From positions 4,092,001 to 4,156,000 of the forward strand of contig NZ_CP131935.1 in assembly GCF_030704305.1 (NCBI RefSeq): 64,000 nt of DNA. Direction: 5' to 3'. The notes under the pieces are model-generated. The model worked only from the letters and a program-made list of their open reading frames with translations, was not told the origin of the DNA and made no database searches. The DNA comes from Massilia sp. R2A-15. GTDB lineage: Bacteria > Pseudomonadota > Gammaproteobacteria > Burkholderiales > Burkholderiaceae_D. Within the stretch, counting starts at the first letter, position 1. The number at the start of each line of letters is the position of its first letter. The position numbers and the translations under genes are program-made. Of this stretch, positions 48,523 to 56,644 are shown piece after piece.

Positions 48523-49671
48523 ATGAAAAAATTATTCGCGGCCCTGGCCGCCAGTGTCGTGCTGATGAGCGCGGCCGTCGCGCAAACCCTGCCGGCGCCG
48601 ACCATCGCCGCCAAGTCCTGGATCCTGCTCGACGCCACCAGCGGCCAGGTAATCGCCGCCCAGGACCCGAACGCGCGCATCGAGCCGGCCTCGCTGACCA
48701 AGGTGATGACCGCCTACGTCACCTTCCAGGCGCTGAAAGACAAGAAGATCGACATCAACCAGATGGTCAACGTGTCGGTCAAGGCGTGGAAAGTCGACGC
48801 CAGCAGCTCGAAGATGTTCATCGACCCGGCCGTCCCGGTCAAGATCAACGACCTGCTGTACGGCCTGATGGTCCAGTCGGGCAATGACGCCGCCGTTGCG
48901 CTGGCCGAAGCGGTGGCCGGCGACGAAGCCGCCTTCGTCGCGCTGATGAACCGCGAAGCCGAGCGCATGGGCATGAAGAACAGCCACTTCGCCAACCCGC
49001 ACGGCCTGCCAAGCCCCGAGAACTACTCGACCGCGCAGGACCTGTCGACCCTGGCCGCGCGCGTGATCGCCGACTTCCCCGAGTTCTACAAGATCGACTC
49101 GGTCAAGAGCTTCACCTACAACAAGATCACCCAGCCGAACCGCAACCGCCTGCTGTGGCTCGACCCGACCGTCGACGGCATGAAGACCGGCCACACCGAA
49201 GGCGCCGGCTTCTGCATGATCGCCTCGGCGCACCGGCCGAACGGCAACTCGGGCGAGCGCCGCCTGATCTCGGTGGTGCTGGGCACCACATCCGATTCGT
49301 CGCGCACCCAGGAAAGCCAGAAGCTGCTGAACTGGGGCTTCCAGAACTTCGACACGGTCAAGCTGTACGCCAAGGGCCAGGCAATCGCCACGCCGGAAGT
49401 GTGGAAGGGTTCGAAGACGACCGTCAAGATCGGCTTCCCGAACGACGTGCTGGTGACGGTGCCGAAGGGCGTCGCCGCCAAGATGAAGCCGGTCCTCGAG
49501 CGCAGGGATCCGCTGGTCGCGCCGCTGGCCTTGCACGGCAAGGTCGGCACGCTGAAGATGACGGTCGATGGCAAGCCGCTGCTCGAACTGCCGGTGGTGG
49601 CGCTGGAAGAAGTGTCGCAGGCGTCGATCTTCGGCCGCGCGTGGGACTCGATGCGCCTGATGTTCAAGTGA
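48523..49671 (+). CDS. dacC: D-alanyl-D-alanine carboxypeptidase (PBP5/6 type)
   Basis: A 382-residue low-molecular-weight penicillin-binding protein that trims the terminal D-Ala from peptidoglycan stem peptides. A Sec signal peptide ends around residue 20 (AVAQ). Catalytic motifs are Ser57-x-x-Lys60 (SLTK), Ser119-Gly-Asn and Lys221-Thr-Gly. The C-terminal beta-domain and an amphipathic membrane anchor (about the last 18 residues, SIFGRAWDSMRLMFK) are present. ATG at 48523 was chosen over a TTG at 48484. It is followed by two repeat units. Assignment to dacA or dacC cannot be separated by eye. Confidence 0.92.
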   Translation: MKKLFAALAASVVLMSAAVAQTLPAPTIAAKSWILLDATSGQVIAAQDPNARIEPASLTKVMTAYVTFQALKDKKIDINQMVNVSVKAWKVDASSSKMFIDPAVPVKINDLLYGLMVQSGNDAAVALAEAVAGDEAAFVALMNREAERMGMKNSHFANPHGLPSPENYSTAQDLSTLAARVIADFPEFYKIDSVKSFTYNKITQPNRNRLLWLDPTVDGMKTGHTEGAGFCMIASAHRPNGNSGERRLISVVLGTTSDSSRTQESQKLLNWGFQNFDTVKLYAKGQAIATPEVWKGSKTTVKIGFPNDVLVTVPKGVAAKMKPVLERRDPLVAPLALHGKVGTLKMTVDGKPLLELPVVALEEVSQASIFGRAWDSMRLMFK

Positions 49672-49677
49672 TGGTTT

Positions 49678-49701
49678 GGGGTCAGGTCTCGACCTGACCC
49701 C
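49678..49701. repeat. REP-like palindrome (family A)
   Basis: GGGGTCAGGTC-TC-GACCTGACCCC is perfect, with only a two-base loop. It starts seven bases after the dac stop, so it may end or stabilise that transcript. Confidence 0.85.
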
Positions 49702-49763
49702 GGGGTTGACGGCGCCGCTGAATAGCCCGTCTACCAGATGTTGATGTAATTGCTATCAAACCC

Positions 49764-49789
49764 GGGGTCAGGTCCGCAGGACCAGACCC
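49764..49789. repeat. REP-like palindrome (family A)
   Basis: The GGGGTCAGGTCC-GCA-GGACCAGACCC unit lies 22 bases before the aldo/keto reductase start. Confidence 0.85.
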
Positions 49790-49811
49790 TTCCCCTTCGA
49801 AAGCCAACTCG

Positions 49812-50738
49812 ATGCCGCACAGCCTCCGACCCGACCTGCAATACCCGCGCACTTCAACCTACGCCGGAGGCTTGCAGCTGTCGCGCATCGTCGCCGGCAT
49901 GTGGCGCATGAGCGAATGGGGCATGACGGTGGAGCAGCGCGCCGGCTTCATCGAGCAGTGCCTCGAAATGGGCGTGACCAGCTTCGATCACGCCGACATC
50001 TACGGCAATTACGGCGTCGAGGGCCTGTTCGGCGAAGCGCTGCGCGCGCGGCCCGGCCTGCGCGACAAGATGGAGCTGGTGTCCAAATGCGGCATCAAGC
50101 TGCTGTCGCCGCACCGCGCCGGCCACTCGATCCAGCATTACGACACCTCGGCCGCGCACATCGTCGCGTCGGCCGAGGAGTCGCTGCGCCAGCTGCACAC
50201 CGACCGCCTCGACCTGCTGCTGATCCACCGCCCCGACCCGCTGATGGACTTCGACGAGATCGCCGAAGCGTTCCAGTCGCTCAGGGCGGCCGGCAAGGTG
50301 CTGCATTTCGGCGTGTCGAATTTCAGCCGCCACCAGTTCGAATGCCTGAACCGCCGCATTCCCCTTGCCACCAACCAGGTCGAGTTCTCGCCGATGCACG
50401 TGGCGCCGATGTTCGACGAGACCTTCGACGGCCTGCAGGACCTGGGCGTGGAGCCGATGATCTGGTCGCCGCTGGCGGGCGGGCGCCTGTTTTCCGGCAG
50501 CGACGCGCATGCGGAGAACCTGCGGCTGGTGATCAAGGAGATCGCCGACCGCATCAACCAGCCGTTCGCCAGCGTGGTGTTCGCGTGGATCATGCAGCTG
50601 CCGAGCCGCCCGGTTCCGCTGACCGGCAGCGGACGCATAGAAGCCATTGCCGTGGCGGTGGCCGCAACGGCGTTCACCCTCAGCCGGCCGGACTGGTTCA
50701 CGATCCTGCGCGCGGCGCGGGGACACGAGGTCGCCTGA
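49812..50738 (+). CDS. Aldo/keto reductase (YdhF-like)
   Basis: A 308-residue NADPH-dependent oxidoreductase of the AKR superfamily, close in style to E. coli YdhF. The catalytic residues lie in SFDHADIYG (Asp and Tyr), SKCGIKL (Lys) and DLLLIHRPD (His). The nucleotide-binding C-terminal loop includes RPVPLTGSGRIEAI. The likely substrate is a carbonyl or aldehyde and is unknown. It is followed two bases later by a CsoR-like regulator gene, so the pair may form an aldehyde- or stress-responsive unit. Confidence 0.9.
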   Translation: MPHSLRPDLQYPRTSTYAGGLQLSRIVAGMWRMSEWGMTVEQRAGFIEQCLEMGVTSFDHADIYGNYGVEGLFGEALRARPGLRDKMELVSKCGIKLLSPHRAGHSIQHYDTSAAHIVASAEESLRQLHTDRLDLLLIHRPDPLMDFDEIAEAFQSLRAAGKVLHFGVSNFSRHQFECLNRRIPLATNQVEFSPMHVAPMFDETFDGLQDLGVEPMIWSPLAGGRLFSGSDAHAENLRLVIKEIADRINQPFASVVFAWIMQLPSRPVPLTGSGRIEAIAVAVAATAFTLSRPDWFTILRAARGHEVA

Positions 50739-50740
50739 GC

Positions 50741-51052
50741 ATGGCCGCCACGCCGATCAAGGTCGTCGAAGGCAGCGCGCTTAGCGCAATGCAGAAGAAA
50801 GAGCTGTTAAACCGGCTCGCGCGCGTCGAGGGCCAGCTGCGCGGCGTGCAGAAGCTGATCGGGCTGGCGGCCGAGCCGAAGGACTGCGAGGCGGTGGCGC
50901 AGCAGATGGCCGCGGCGCGCAAGGCGCTGGACCGGGCCTTCGTTCAGCTGATCAGCAGCAGCATCGTCAACCAGAGCGAGAACGCGCAGGACCTCGACGA
51001 GGCGCAGGCCAGCGCCGGCAGGCTGGCGGCGCTGCTCGATAAATTCGCATAG
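50741..51052 (+). CDS. CsoR/RcnR/FrmR-family regulator with one cysteine
   Basis: A 103-residue all-helical DUF156 repressor. The family core ELLNRLARVEGQLRGVQKLI is followed by PKDCEAVAQQMAAARKALDRA. Cys49 matches the conserved first ligand. The later His and Cys of copper-sensing CsoR (the H/C pair in helix 2) are not visible; the region reads LISSSIVNQ. A single-Cys member could sense formaldehyde or electrophiles as FrmR does, rather than copper. It is translated right after the aldo/keto reductase. The repeat element behind it starts two bases after its stop. Confidence 0.85.
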   Translation: MAATPIKVVEGSALSAMQKKELLNRLARVEGQLRGVQKLIGLAAEPKDCEAVAQQMAAARKALDRAFVQLISSSIVNQSENAQDLDEAQASAGRLAALLDKFA

Positions 51053-51053
51053 C

Positions 51054-51138
51054 CGTCGCACCAGCGGAGGCTGGTGCTTATGCTGAGCTTGAATGGTCTG
51101 TGACATCAGCATGGGTACCAGCCTTCGCTGGTAGTCGC
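51054..51138. repeat. Inverted-repeat element (family B)
   Basis: Arms GTCGCACCAGCGGAGGCTGG and its imperfect complement CCAGCCTTCGCTGGTAGTCG surround about 20 bases with a CTGAG/CAGC edge. It matches the element between the fadD genes. A small CCGCCAGTGGCGG hairpin follows at about 51140-51153. Confidence 0.65.
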
Positions 51139-51165
51139 TTCCGCCAGTGGCGGGAACGACGGGCG

Positions 51166-51945
51166 TTAGTCTTCGTACACCTGCGGCGGCGGCAGGCCGC
51201 GCCAGCCTTCGCGCCACGCGATATTGAGCAGCAGCGTCGCGCTCACGTACAGCACAAAGAACAGCACGAAAAACCGCGTCTGCAGCCAGGCCAGCAAGCC
51301 AAGGCAGACCGCCAGCGCCAGCAAGGTGTATTTGTTTTTCGGCTGCTTGGAGCTGGGGAAGCGCACCGTCGATACCATCAGCGTGCCCACCGCCACCATC
51401 AATCCCATCACCAGGTAACCCTGCAGCAAGGTTTCCAGCGCAGTCGGCCAGGCGACCACCACCGAGGCGACGCAGGCGGCGCCCGCGGTGATCGGCATGC
51501 CGACAAAGTAGCGCGGATCGGTGCGGCCGACACTGACATTGAAGCGCGCCAAACGCAAAGCGCCGCATGCGACGAAAATGAAGCATGCAAGTCCGCCGGC
51601 GCGCAGCAGGGTCGGGTGGCCCTGCCCCAGCTGCGCGAAGCCCCAGCAATACACCAGCAGGCCGGGCGCGCAGCCGAAGTTCATGACGTCGGCGATCGAG
51701 TCGAGCTGCATGCCGAAGTCGGACTGGGTGTTGGTGGCGCGCGCGACGAAGCCGTCGAGGGCGTCGAAGATCCCGGCCAGCACCAGCAGGATCGCCGCCA
51801 TCCGGAAGGCGTGGGGGTCGCCGACATGGGCGTTGTCGACCGAGATGACGATGCTGCCGAAGCCGCACGCGATCGACAGCAGCGTGACGGAACTGGGCAG
51901 GGCGAATTTGGCGCGCGCCATGCGCTGTTGGCGGGTAGGTTTCAA
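51166..51945 (-). CDS. pssA: CDP-diacylglycerol-serine O-phosphatidyltransferase-like
   Basis: A 259-residue integral membrane enzyme of the CDP-alcohol phosphatidyltransferase family, which makes phosphatidylserine from CDP-diacylglycerol and serine, the first step to phosphatidylethanolamine. The family signature is complete: Asp64-Gly65, Ala68-Arg69, Gly78, Asp82 and Asp86 (DGFVAR...GMQLDSIAD). About seven to eight membrane helices are present. ATG at 51945 is followed by KPTRQQRMARAKF, a basic cytoplasmic N-terminus. The enzyme is of the Bacillus-like type II class rather than the E. coli type. Transfer to another alcohol is possible, but the serine enzyme is likeliest. Confidence 0.87.
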   Translation of the reverse strand: MKPTRQQRMARAKFALPSSVTLLSIACGFGSIVISVDNAHVGDPHAFRMAAILLVLAGIFDALDGFVARATNTQSDFGMQLDSIADVMNFGCAPGLLVYCWGFAQLGQGHPTLLRAGGLACFIFVACGALRLARFNVSVGRTDPRYFVGMPITAGAACVASVVVAWPTALETLLQGYLVMGLMVAVGTLMVSTVRFPSSKQPKNKYTLLALAVCLGLLAWLQTRFFVLFFVLYVSATLLLNIAWREGWRGLPPPQVYED

Positions 51946-52087
51946 ATGCTCGCTCGGGGAAATCGATAATTATTCATTTTACAGTGCCGTTATGGAAAGA
52001 AGGCGCGTCCTTCATGCAAGCAAACCTCACCGATTCCCGAATTCGCCTAGAATTGGCGCTGAAGTTCACTTCACACGAGAAAACCGT

Positions 52088-53077
52088 ATGAAAACAGCAT
52101 CTTACCGTTGGAATACCATGTTCGCCGCGCTCGCCGCGGCATGTTCCCTGGCCGCCTGCAGCGGGGGCGGCAGCAGCAGTCCGGACATGGTCACATCGCC
52201 GCCGGCGACCACCACTCCGCCGGTCGCCGTCACCCCGCCGGCCGGCTCCCCGCCAACCGACGTCGGCGCCCCGGCCTCGGTCGGCAATGTCATGGCCGAC
52301 GGGCGCAACTGGTTCAATTACCGGCGCAGTCAGATCGGCATCGCGACGCTGGCGGAAAATACGTTCGTCGACCGCGCGGCGCAGAATCACTCCGACTACC
52401 AGCGCCTGAACGACACCATCAGCCACGACGAAACCCCGGGCCTGGCCGGCTTCACCGGCGCGGACGTGCGCGCGCGGCTGACCGCGGCCGGCTTGCCGCC
52501 ATCCTCGGGCAGCTTCGCATACGGCGAAGTGATTTCGGCCAGCTCCAGCAATTCGGGCTTTTACATGGCGGAGGAGCTGATCACCGCGATCTATCACCGC
52601 TTCGTCGTGTTCGAGCCGATGTTCAAGGAAATCGGCACCGGCTCCGGCACCACTTCGCGCAACTACACCTACTTCACCGCGGACTTCGTGGCCAATAATG
52701 GCTTCGGCGCGGGCGTCGGCCGCGGCAACGTGGTGAACTGGCCCTACAACGGCCAGACCGGCGTGCCGCCGAACTTCTTCAGCGACCAGGAGTCGCCCGA
52801 TCCGGTGGCCAACGCGAATGAGGTTGGCTATCCGGTCAGCGTGCACGCCGACATCACGGCAGTATTGGCGGTGCAGAGCTTCACCATCCGGGAGCGCGGC
52901 GGCGCCAGCTTGGGGGTCAAGCTGCTGCAGCACGCCAGCGACGAGCACACGCCGGACTCGGCCGCCGCCATCGTGCCGCTGGCGCGGCTTAAGGCTGGCA
53001 CGACCTACGACGTGACCTTTGTCGGCACTGCCGACAACATCCCCGTGTCCAAGTCCTGGTCGTTCACCACCAAATAA
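52088..53077 (+). CDS. CAP-domain (SCP/PR1-like) lipoprotein
   Basis: A 329-residue lipoprotein. The signal ends SLAAC with the lipid cysteine near residue 24, followed by a Ser/Pro/Thr-rich linker (SSPDMVTSPPATTTPPVAV) to about residue 62. A CAP domain (ADGRNWFNYRRSQIG, DRAAQNHSDYQ, SHDETPGLAGFTGADVRARL) occupies about residues 70-215. The C-terminal 100 residues resemble an Ig-like or big-domain fold. CAP proteins have unclear activity in bacteria. It is divergent from pssA and likely sits at the cell surface or in the periplasm. Confidence 0.86.
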   Translation: MKTASYRWNTMFAALAAACSLAACSGGGSSSPDMVTSPPATTTPPVAVTPPAGSPPTDVGAPASVGNVMADGRNWFNYRRSQIGIATLAENTFVDRAAQNHSDYQRLNDTISHDETPGLAGFTGADVRARLTAAGLPPSSGSFAYGEVISASSSNSGFYMAEELITAIYHRFVVFEPMFKEIGTGSGTTSRNYTYFTADFVANNGFGAGVGRGNVVNWPYNGQTGVPPNFFSDQESPDPVANANEVGYPVSVHADITAVLAVQSFTIRERGGASLGVKLLQHASDEHTPDSAAAIVPLARLKAGTTYDVTFVGTADNIPVSKSWSFTTK

Positions 53078-53114
53078 ACGCTGCGAGGCGGCCGAAGCTG
53101 CTATTGTTGAGTGC

Positions 53115-53753
53115 ATGACAACGGCACCCCGGCCTTCCAGCGCATCCGATTCCCCGCACGCAGCCTCGGCGCCGGGCGTGCTCGATGTCGCGGACGGCAT
53201 GGGCCGCCTGCTGGGCGACCGCGCGCTGTATGACCAGATCCTGGCGCGCTTTCGCGACGATTACCGGGAAAGCGCGGGGACGATCCGCGCCGCGATCGGC
53301 GCCGGCAACCTGGAAGTGGCCGAACGCCTCGCGCACACCCTCAAGGGCGCAGCCGGATTGATCGGCGCGTCTTCCCTGTATCTTCAGGCCAGCCTGCTCG
53401 AACTGGCGCTGCGCAACCGCGCGCCCGGACAGGAGGACGCGGTGGCGTCGGTCGAACGCGCACTGGAAGATGTGATGCGGGCAATCGACAGCGCGCCGGC
53501 CGGCGCCACTGCGGCGGATGCCCCGGCGCAGCCCAATGCGCAAGCCGATCGGGCCGTGGTCGCGCAACTGGCGGGATTACTCGATCGCGGCGATGGTTCC
53601 GCGCTCGATGTGCTGGAAGCGTCGCGCGCGAGCCTGGCGGCGGCGCTGGGCGCGGTGGCGTTCGGCGAAGTGTCGCGCGCGGCGAACCGGTTCGACTTCG
53701 AAGCCGCGCTGGAGCTGCTGCGGCGCGCGGCGGGCGAACCGGGTCAGGCCTGA
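53115..53753 (+). CDS. HPt-domain phosphotransfer protein
   Basis: A 212-residue cytoplasmic protein. Residues about 25-110 form an HPt domain with phospho-accepting His74 in AHTLKGAAGLIGAS. The second half (about 130-212) is a helical Ala-rich region that may be a degenerate second four-helix bundle. HPt proteins relay phosphate between hybrid sensor kinases and response regulators; no kinase or regulator is beside it here. The start at ATG 53115 gives a disordered N-terminus. Its last ten bases overlap the 3' end of the minus-strand zinc-ribbon gene. Confidence 0.82.
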   Translation: MTTAPRPSSASDSPHAASAPGVLDVADGMGRLLGDRALYDQILARFRDDYRESAGTIRAAIGAGNLEVAERLAHTLKGAAGLIGASSLYLQASLLELALRNRAPGQEDAVASVERALEDVMRAIDSAPAGATAADAPAQPNAQADRAVVAQLAGLLDRGDGSALDVLEASRASLAAALGAVAFGEVSRAANRFDFEAALELLRRAAGEPGQA

Positions 53754-53965
53754 GCGGCGGCGCCGCCGGAACGGGTGAACTCGGCTTCCTCGTCGAAGCC
53801 GTCGGCGCATTCCTTGCCGCAGAAGCGGCGCACGCTGTCGAGCGGTTTTTCGCAGTACCAGCACGAACCCTTCGGCGGCAGGCTCTGGCGCGGACGCAGC
53901 GTCGGCAACGGCGGCGCCTCGGCGCCGGCATCCTTGTTCTGCAAACTCTCCTGTACGGTTCCCAA
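53744..53965 (-). CDS. Small zinc-ribbon-like protein
   Basis: A 73-residue protein with four cysteines in two pairs: Cys35-x2-Cys38 and Cys49-x3-Cys53 (CWYCEKP and FCGKEC), suggesting one structural zinc. It is similar in style to small DUF2116-like zinc ribbons. Function unknown. The gene overlaps the end of the HPt gene by ten bases in antisense. I see no gene in the 263 bases between it and the next one (53966-54228). Confidence 0.7.
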   Translation of the reverse strand: MGTVQESLQNKDAGAEAPPLPTLRPRQSLPPKGSCWYCEKPLDSVRRFCGKECADGFDEEAEFTRSGGAAAQA

Positions 53966-54228
53966 GATTTCCCCCTTAGAGCTGCGACACCGCTGATTCG
54001 TACGGCAAGATTACTTTAGTGGAATAACGCGGGGCATGAGAATTCTCAAGCAGGACCACGAACCTGTGCTGAAGCTGCAGCGACTCCGTAAAAATACAAG
54101 TTACGCCGAATGCGCGGCCTCTGCAATCGCCAAAACGGCGCCCATTCCTGCCTTGTCGCAAGGCGCCAACAAGCGGCAGATATCGTGCGAAACGCTTTAC
54201 AAGTGCCATGGAATTCTGCTCGGTAAAG

Positions 54229-54795
54229 TCAGCGCAGCGGCTCGACGCGGATCAGCAGGGCATCGGGCCGGCTGCTGATCCGGGTCGGAATGAATTGCAC
54301 GCCGGCGTAGCGCAAGTCTTCCATGCGGAAGGTGTACACGGGCACGTCGCGGACCACCCTGTTCATCAGCACATTGGCGACCCGGCCGAACTGGCGCTGG
54401 CGCGCCTCGTCAACGCCATCGACGGCGAACCGGTCGACATGCGGTTCCGTCAGCAGCACGGCGCCGCGCGCGGGATCGACCACCAGCCGCCCGGACAGCG
54501 CCAGGCTGCCGCTCCACGACTGCTTCAGGAACGGCGGGGCGACCAGGGCATCCATGCTCAGCGCCACGCGGTCGGTGCCGTCCAGCAGCGACAACTGTGG
54601 CCGGCTCAGCTGGATGTCGAACAGTTCGAGCGCGCGGTTATTCAGCGGGAAGCGCCGGTCGAGGCCGGCCTGCAGCTTGGCCAGCGGGATCGCGATGTCG
54701 CGCGGTCCGGCGAGGTTGGCGCAGGAGGCGAGCAGGCCGCAAGCGAGGAGCAGCGCGGCATGGCGCCAACGTGATAGCCACAGGATTGTCGTCAT
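54229..54795 (-). CDS. DUF1439 lipoprotein (YceB-like)
   Basis: A 188-residue lipoprotein with signal ending LLASC (lipid cysteine about residue 25). The body (IPLAKLQAGLDRRFPLNNR, FDIQLSRPQLSLLDGTDRVALSMD) matches the DUF1439/YceB family, which has a tubular lipid-binding fold related to SMP/TULIP-type proteins. The start MTTILWLSRW was chosen over an extension to 54837. Function unknown, possibly lipid transfer. It is divergent from the next gene. Confidence 0.8.
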   Translation of the reverse strand: MTTILWLSRWRHAALLLACGLLASCANLAGPRDIAIPLAKLQAGLDRRFPLNNRALELFDIQLSRPQLSLLDGTDRVALSMDALVAPPFLKQSWSGSLALSGRLVVDPARGAVLLTEPHVDRFAVDGVDEARQRQFGRVANVLMNRVVRDVPVYTFRMEDLRYAGVQFIPTRISSRPDALLIRVEPLR

Positions 54796-54957
54796 TGTCC
54801 GCTCTGTTCTCCGATGATGAGCAAAAGCGTAGCACATCCGATTTGCCGAGGTCGCTTCGTAACGTTTGCATACAGCTTGCGCATGTCAACAATGTCGAAA
54901 GCTTAACTGCCGGGATTTCTTGTATAGTCGGCGCATCCAACCACGGGAGCTCCTGGT

Positions 54958-55719
54958 ATGCGCATCGTCGCCATCTTCTTCTCGATCGCACTGGTACTGT
55001 ACGCCGGCGCCTGCATCGCGCTGTTCGCGTTCCAGCGCTCGCTCACCTACTATCCGCAGCCGAAGTCGTTCGGCGGCCCGGGCGACACGATGGTGCTGCG
55101 GGTCGACGGCGCGGACCTGAACATCACCGTGCGCCCGCGCGCGGGCCCGAAGGCGCTGATCTACTTCGGCGGCAATGCGGAGGATGTGTCGGCCAGCCTG
55201 GCGGACTTCGCGGCGGCATTTCCCGACCACGCGCTCTACCTGATGCACTACCGAAGCTACGGCGGCAGCACCGGCAGGCCGACCGAAGCGGCCCTGCACG
55301 CCGATGCGCAGGCGCTGTTCGACAAGGTAAGGCGCGAGCATCCCGACATCGCGCTGATGGGCCGCAGCCTGGGAACCGGCATCGCCGTGCGGCTGGCGGC
55401 CGAGCGGCCGGCGAGCAAGCTGATATTGGTGACGCCGTACGACAGCATCGCGGCCGTCGCGGCGGACCAATTCCGCTATTTCCCCGTGCGCTGGCTGTTG
55501 ACCGACAAGTTCGACGCCATCGGCGATGCACCCGCAGTGCGGATTCCGACGCTGATTCTGCAGGCCGAGCACGACGAGATTATCCCGGGCCGCCACACTG
55601 AAGCACTGGCGGCTGCCTTCGCCAAGGACGTCGCTTCGCGCTTGGTGATTCGCGGCGCCGGCCATAACGACATCTCCGTCAAACCTGAATATTTCGACGC
55701 GATTCGAGCGGCGCTCTAG
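54958..55719 (+). CDS. Membrane-anchored alpha/beta hydrolase (Bem46/YfhR-like)
   Basis: A 253-residue serine hydrolase with an N-terminal membrane helix (about residues 3-25). The nucleophile elbow is GRSLG. The catalytic Asp is in LQAEHDEIIPG and the His is in GAGHNDIS. LMHYRSYGGSTGRPTE is characteristic of the Bem46 group. It is probably anchored in the inner membrane with the catalytic domain in the periplasm or cytoplasm. Substrate unknown. It is convergent with the esterase gene on its right, separated by nine bases. Confidence 0.85.
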   Translation: MRIVAIFFSIALVLYAGACIALFAFQRSLTYYPQPKSFGGPGDTMVLRVDGADLNITVRPRAGPKALIYFGGNAEDVSASLADFAAAFPDHALYLMHYRSYGGSTGRPTEAALHADAQALFDKVRREHPDIALMGRSLGTGIAVRLAAERPASKLILVTPYDSIAAVAADQFRYFPVRWLLTDKFDAIGDAPAVRIPTLILQAEHDEIIPGRHTEALAAAFAKDVASRLVIRGAGHNDISVKPEYFDAIRAAL

Positions 55720-55727
55720 GTGGAAGT

Positions 55728-56570
55728 TCAGGGCTGTAGCGTGGTGCGAAACGCCTTCAGCGCGGCAGGATGATAAATGGTCGCATGCGACTCGCCGGGC
55801 CAGTCCTGATAGTTGAACTTCAGACCAGGCCACCTTGAGAATCCCGCGCGCACGTCCGCGCCATCGATGACGGCCTGCCCATCCGCGCTGGTGGCGATGT
55901 ACAGCGACTTGCCTGCCTTCAGATCCGTCGATGCGCCCACCACTCTCTTGGCGAGTGCGCCGCTATTCCACCACAAACTGGGGTCGATCGCGATGTAGAC
56001 GTCGAACAGATCGGGCTCCATCACGAGAGTCTCCAGGACGAACAGGCCGGCCAGGGATTCGCCCACGATGGCCCTTTCCGACGTCACCGCATAGCGTTTC
56101 GCGATTTCCGGCATCAGCTCGGTGCGGAGGAACTTTCGAAAGGCCTGCGAGCCGCCCACGCGCGGCGCGATGCTGCGATCCTTGGCATTGTCGGTGGGGC
56201 CGGTCAAGTCGCGCCGGCGTTCGGTATTCTCGATCCCGACCAACAGGAATGGGCGGGTAGTGCCGTTCCCGGCGCCGACCTGCAGCAGGCCGGCGACGTG
56301 CAGGAAGTCTTCGAGCATGCCGCCGTCCGGCATATACATCACCGGCAGCGGCTTGCCGGCGCCAGGGCCGGCGGGCATGTACACGTTGATGCGCCGCTTC
56401 TCGCCAAGGACAGCGGAGTCGATCGTCCAGGTCGATCCGATCGATAATGCCTCGGCCTGGGAAGGCGCCGCGTGGCCCGTCACTGCGACCAGGGAACTCA
56501 TGGCAAATCCGATCAGCGCAATGGCCACACGGCGGACATACGACGATTCGAGCATTCCAATCAAACGCAT
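55728..56570 (-). CDS. Secreted esterase-D-like / Fes-type hydrolase
   Basis: A 280-residue exported alpha/beta hydrolase. A Sec signal peptide covers about residues 10-34 (VRRVAIALIGFAMSSLVAVTGHAA). The nucleophile elbow is VGESLAGLF. The oxyanion and acid regions fit the esterase D / enterochelin esterase-like family (VMYMPDGG, YIAIDPSLWWN), with a His near GESHATIYHPA. The ATG at 56570 has AAGG eight bases upstream; an extension to 56648 is unlikely. Related enzymes cleave siderophore or S-formylglutathione esters; the substrate here is unknown. Confidence 0.84.
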   Translation of the reverse strand: MRLIGMLESSYVRRVAIALIGFAMSSLVAVTGHAAPSQAEALSIGSTWTIDSAVLGEKRRINVYMPAGPGAGKPLPVMYMPDGGMLEDFLHVAGLLQVGAGNGTTRPFLLVGIENTERRRDLTGPTDNAKDRSIAPRVGGSQAFRKFLRTELMPEIAKRYAVTSERAIVGESLAGLFVLETLVMEPDLFDVYIAIDPSLWWNSGALAKRVVGASTDLKAGKSLYIATSADGQAVIDGADVRAGFSRWPGLKFNYQDWPGESHATIYHPAALKAFRTTLQP

Positions 56571-56644
56571 TCGTGACCTTTCGACGTTATTTTTTCGGCT
56601 CAGGATATCAGGAATCGAAAGCCCGGGGCCATATCCGGTGGACC

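Noticed and set aside
54036..54278. An 80-codon plus-strand frame in the gap after the zinc-ribbon gene.
   Set aside because: No ribosome site or familiar motif, and it runs into the DUF1439 gene in antisense.
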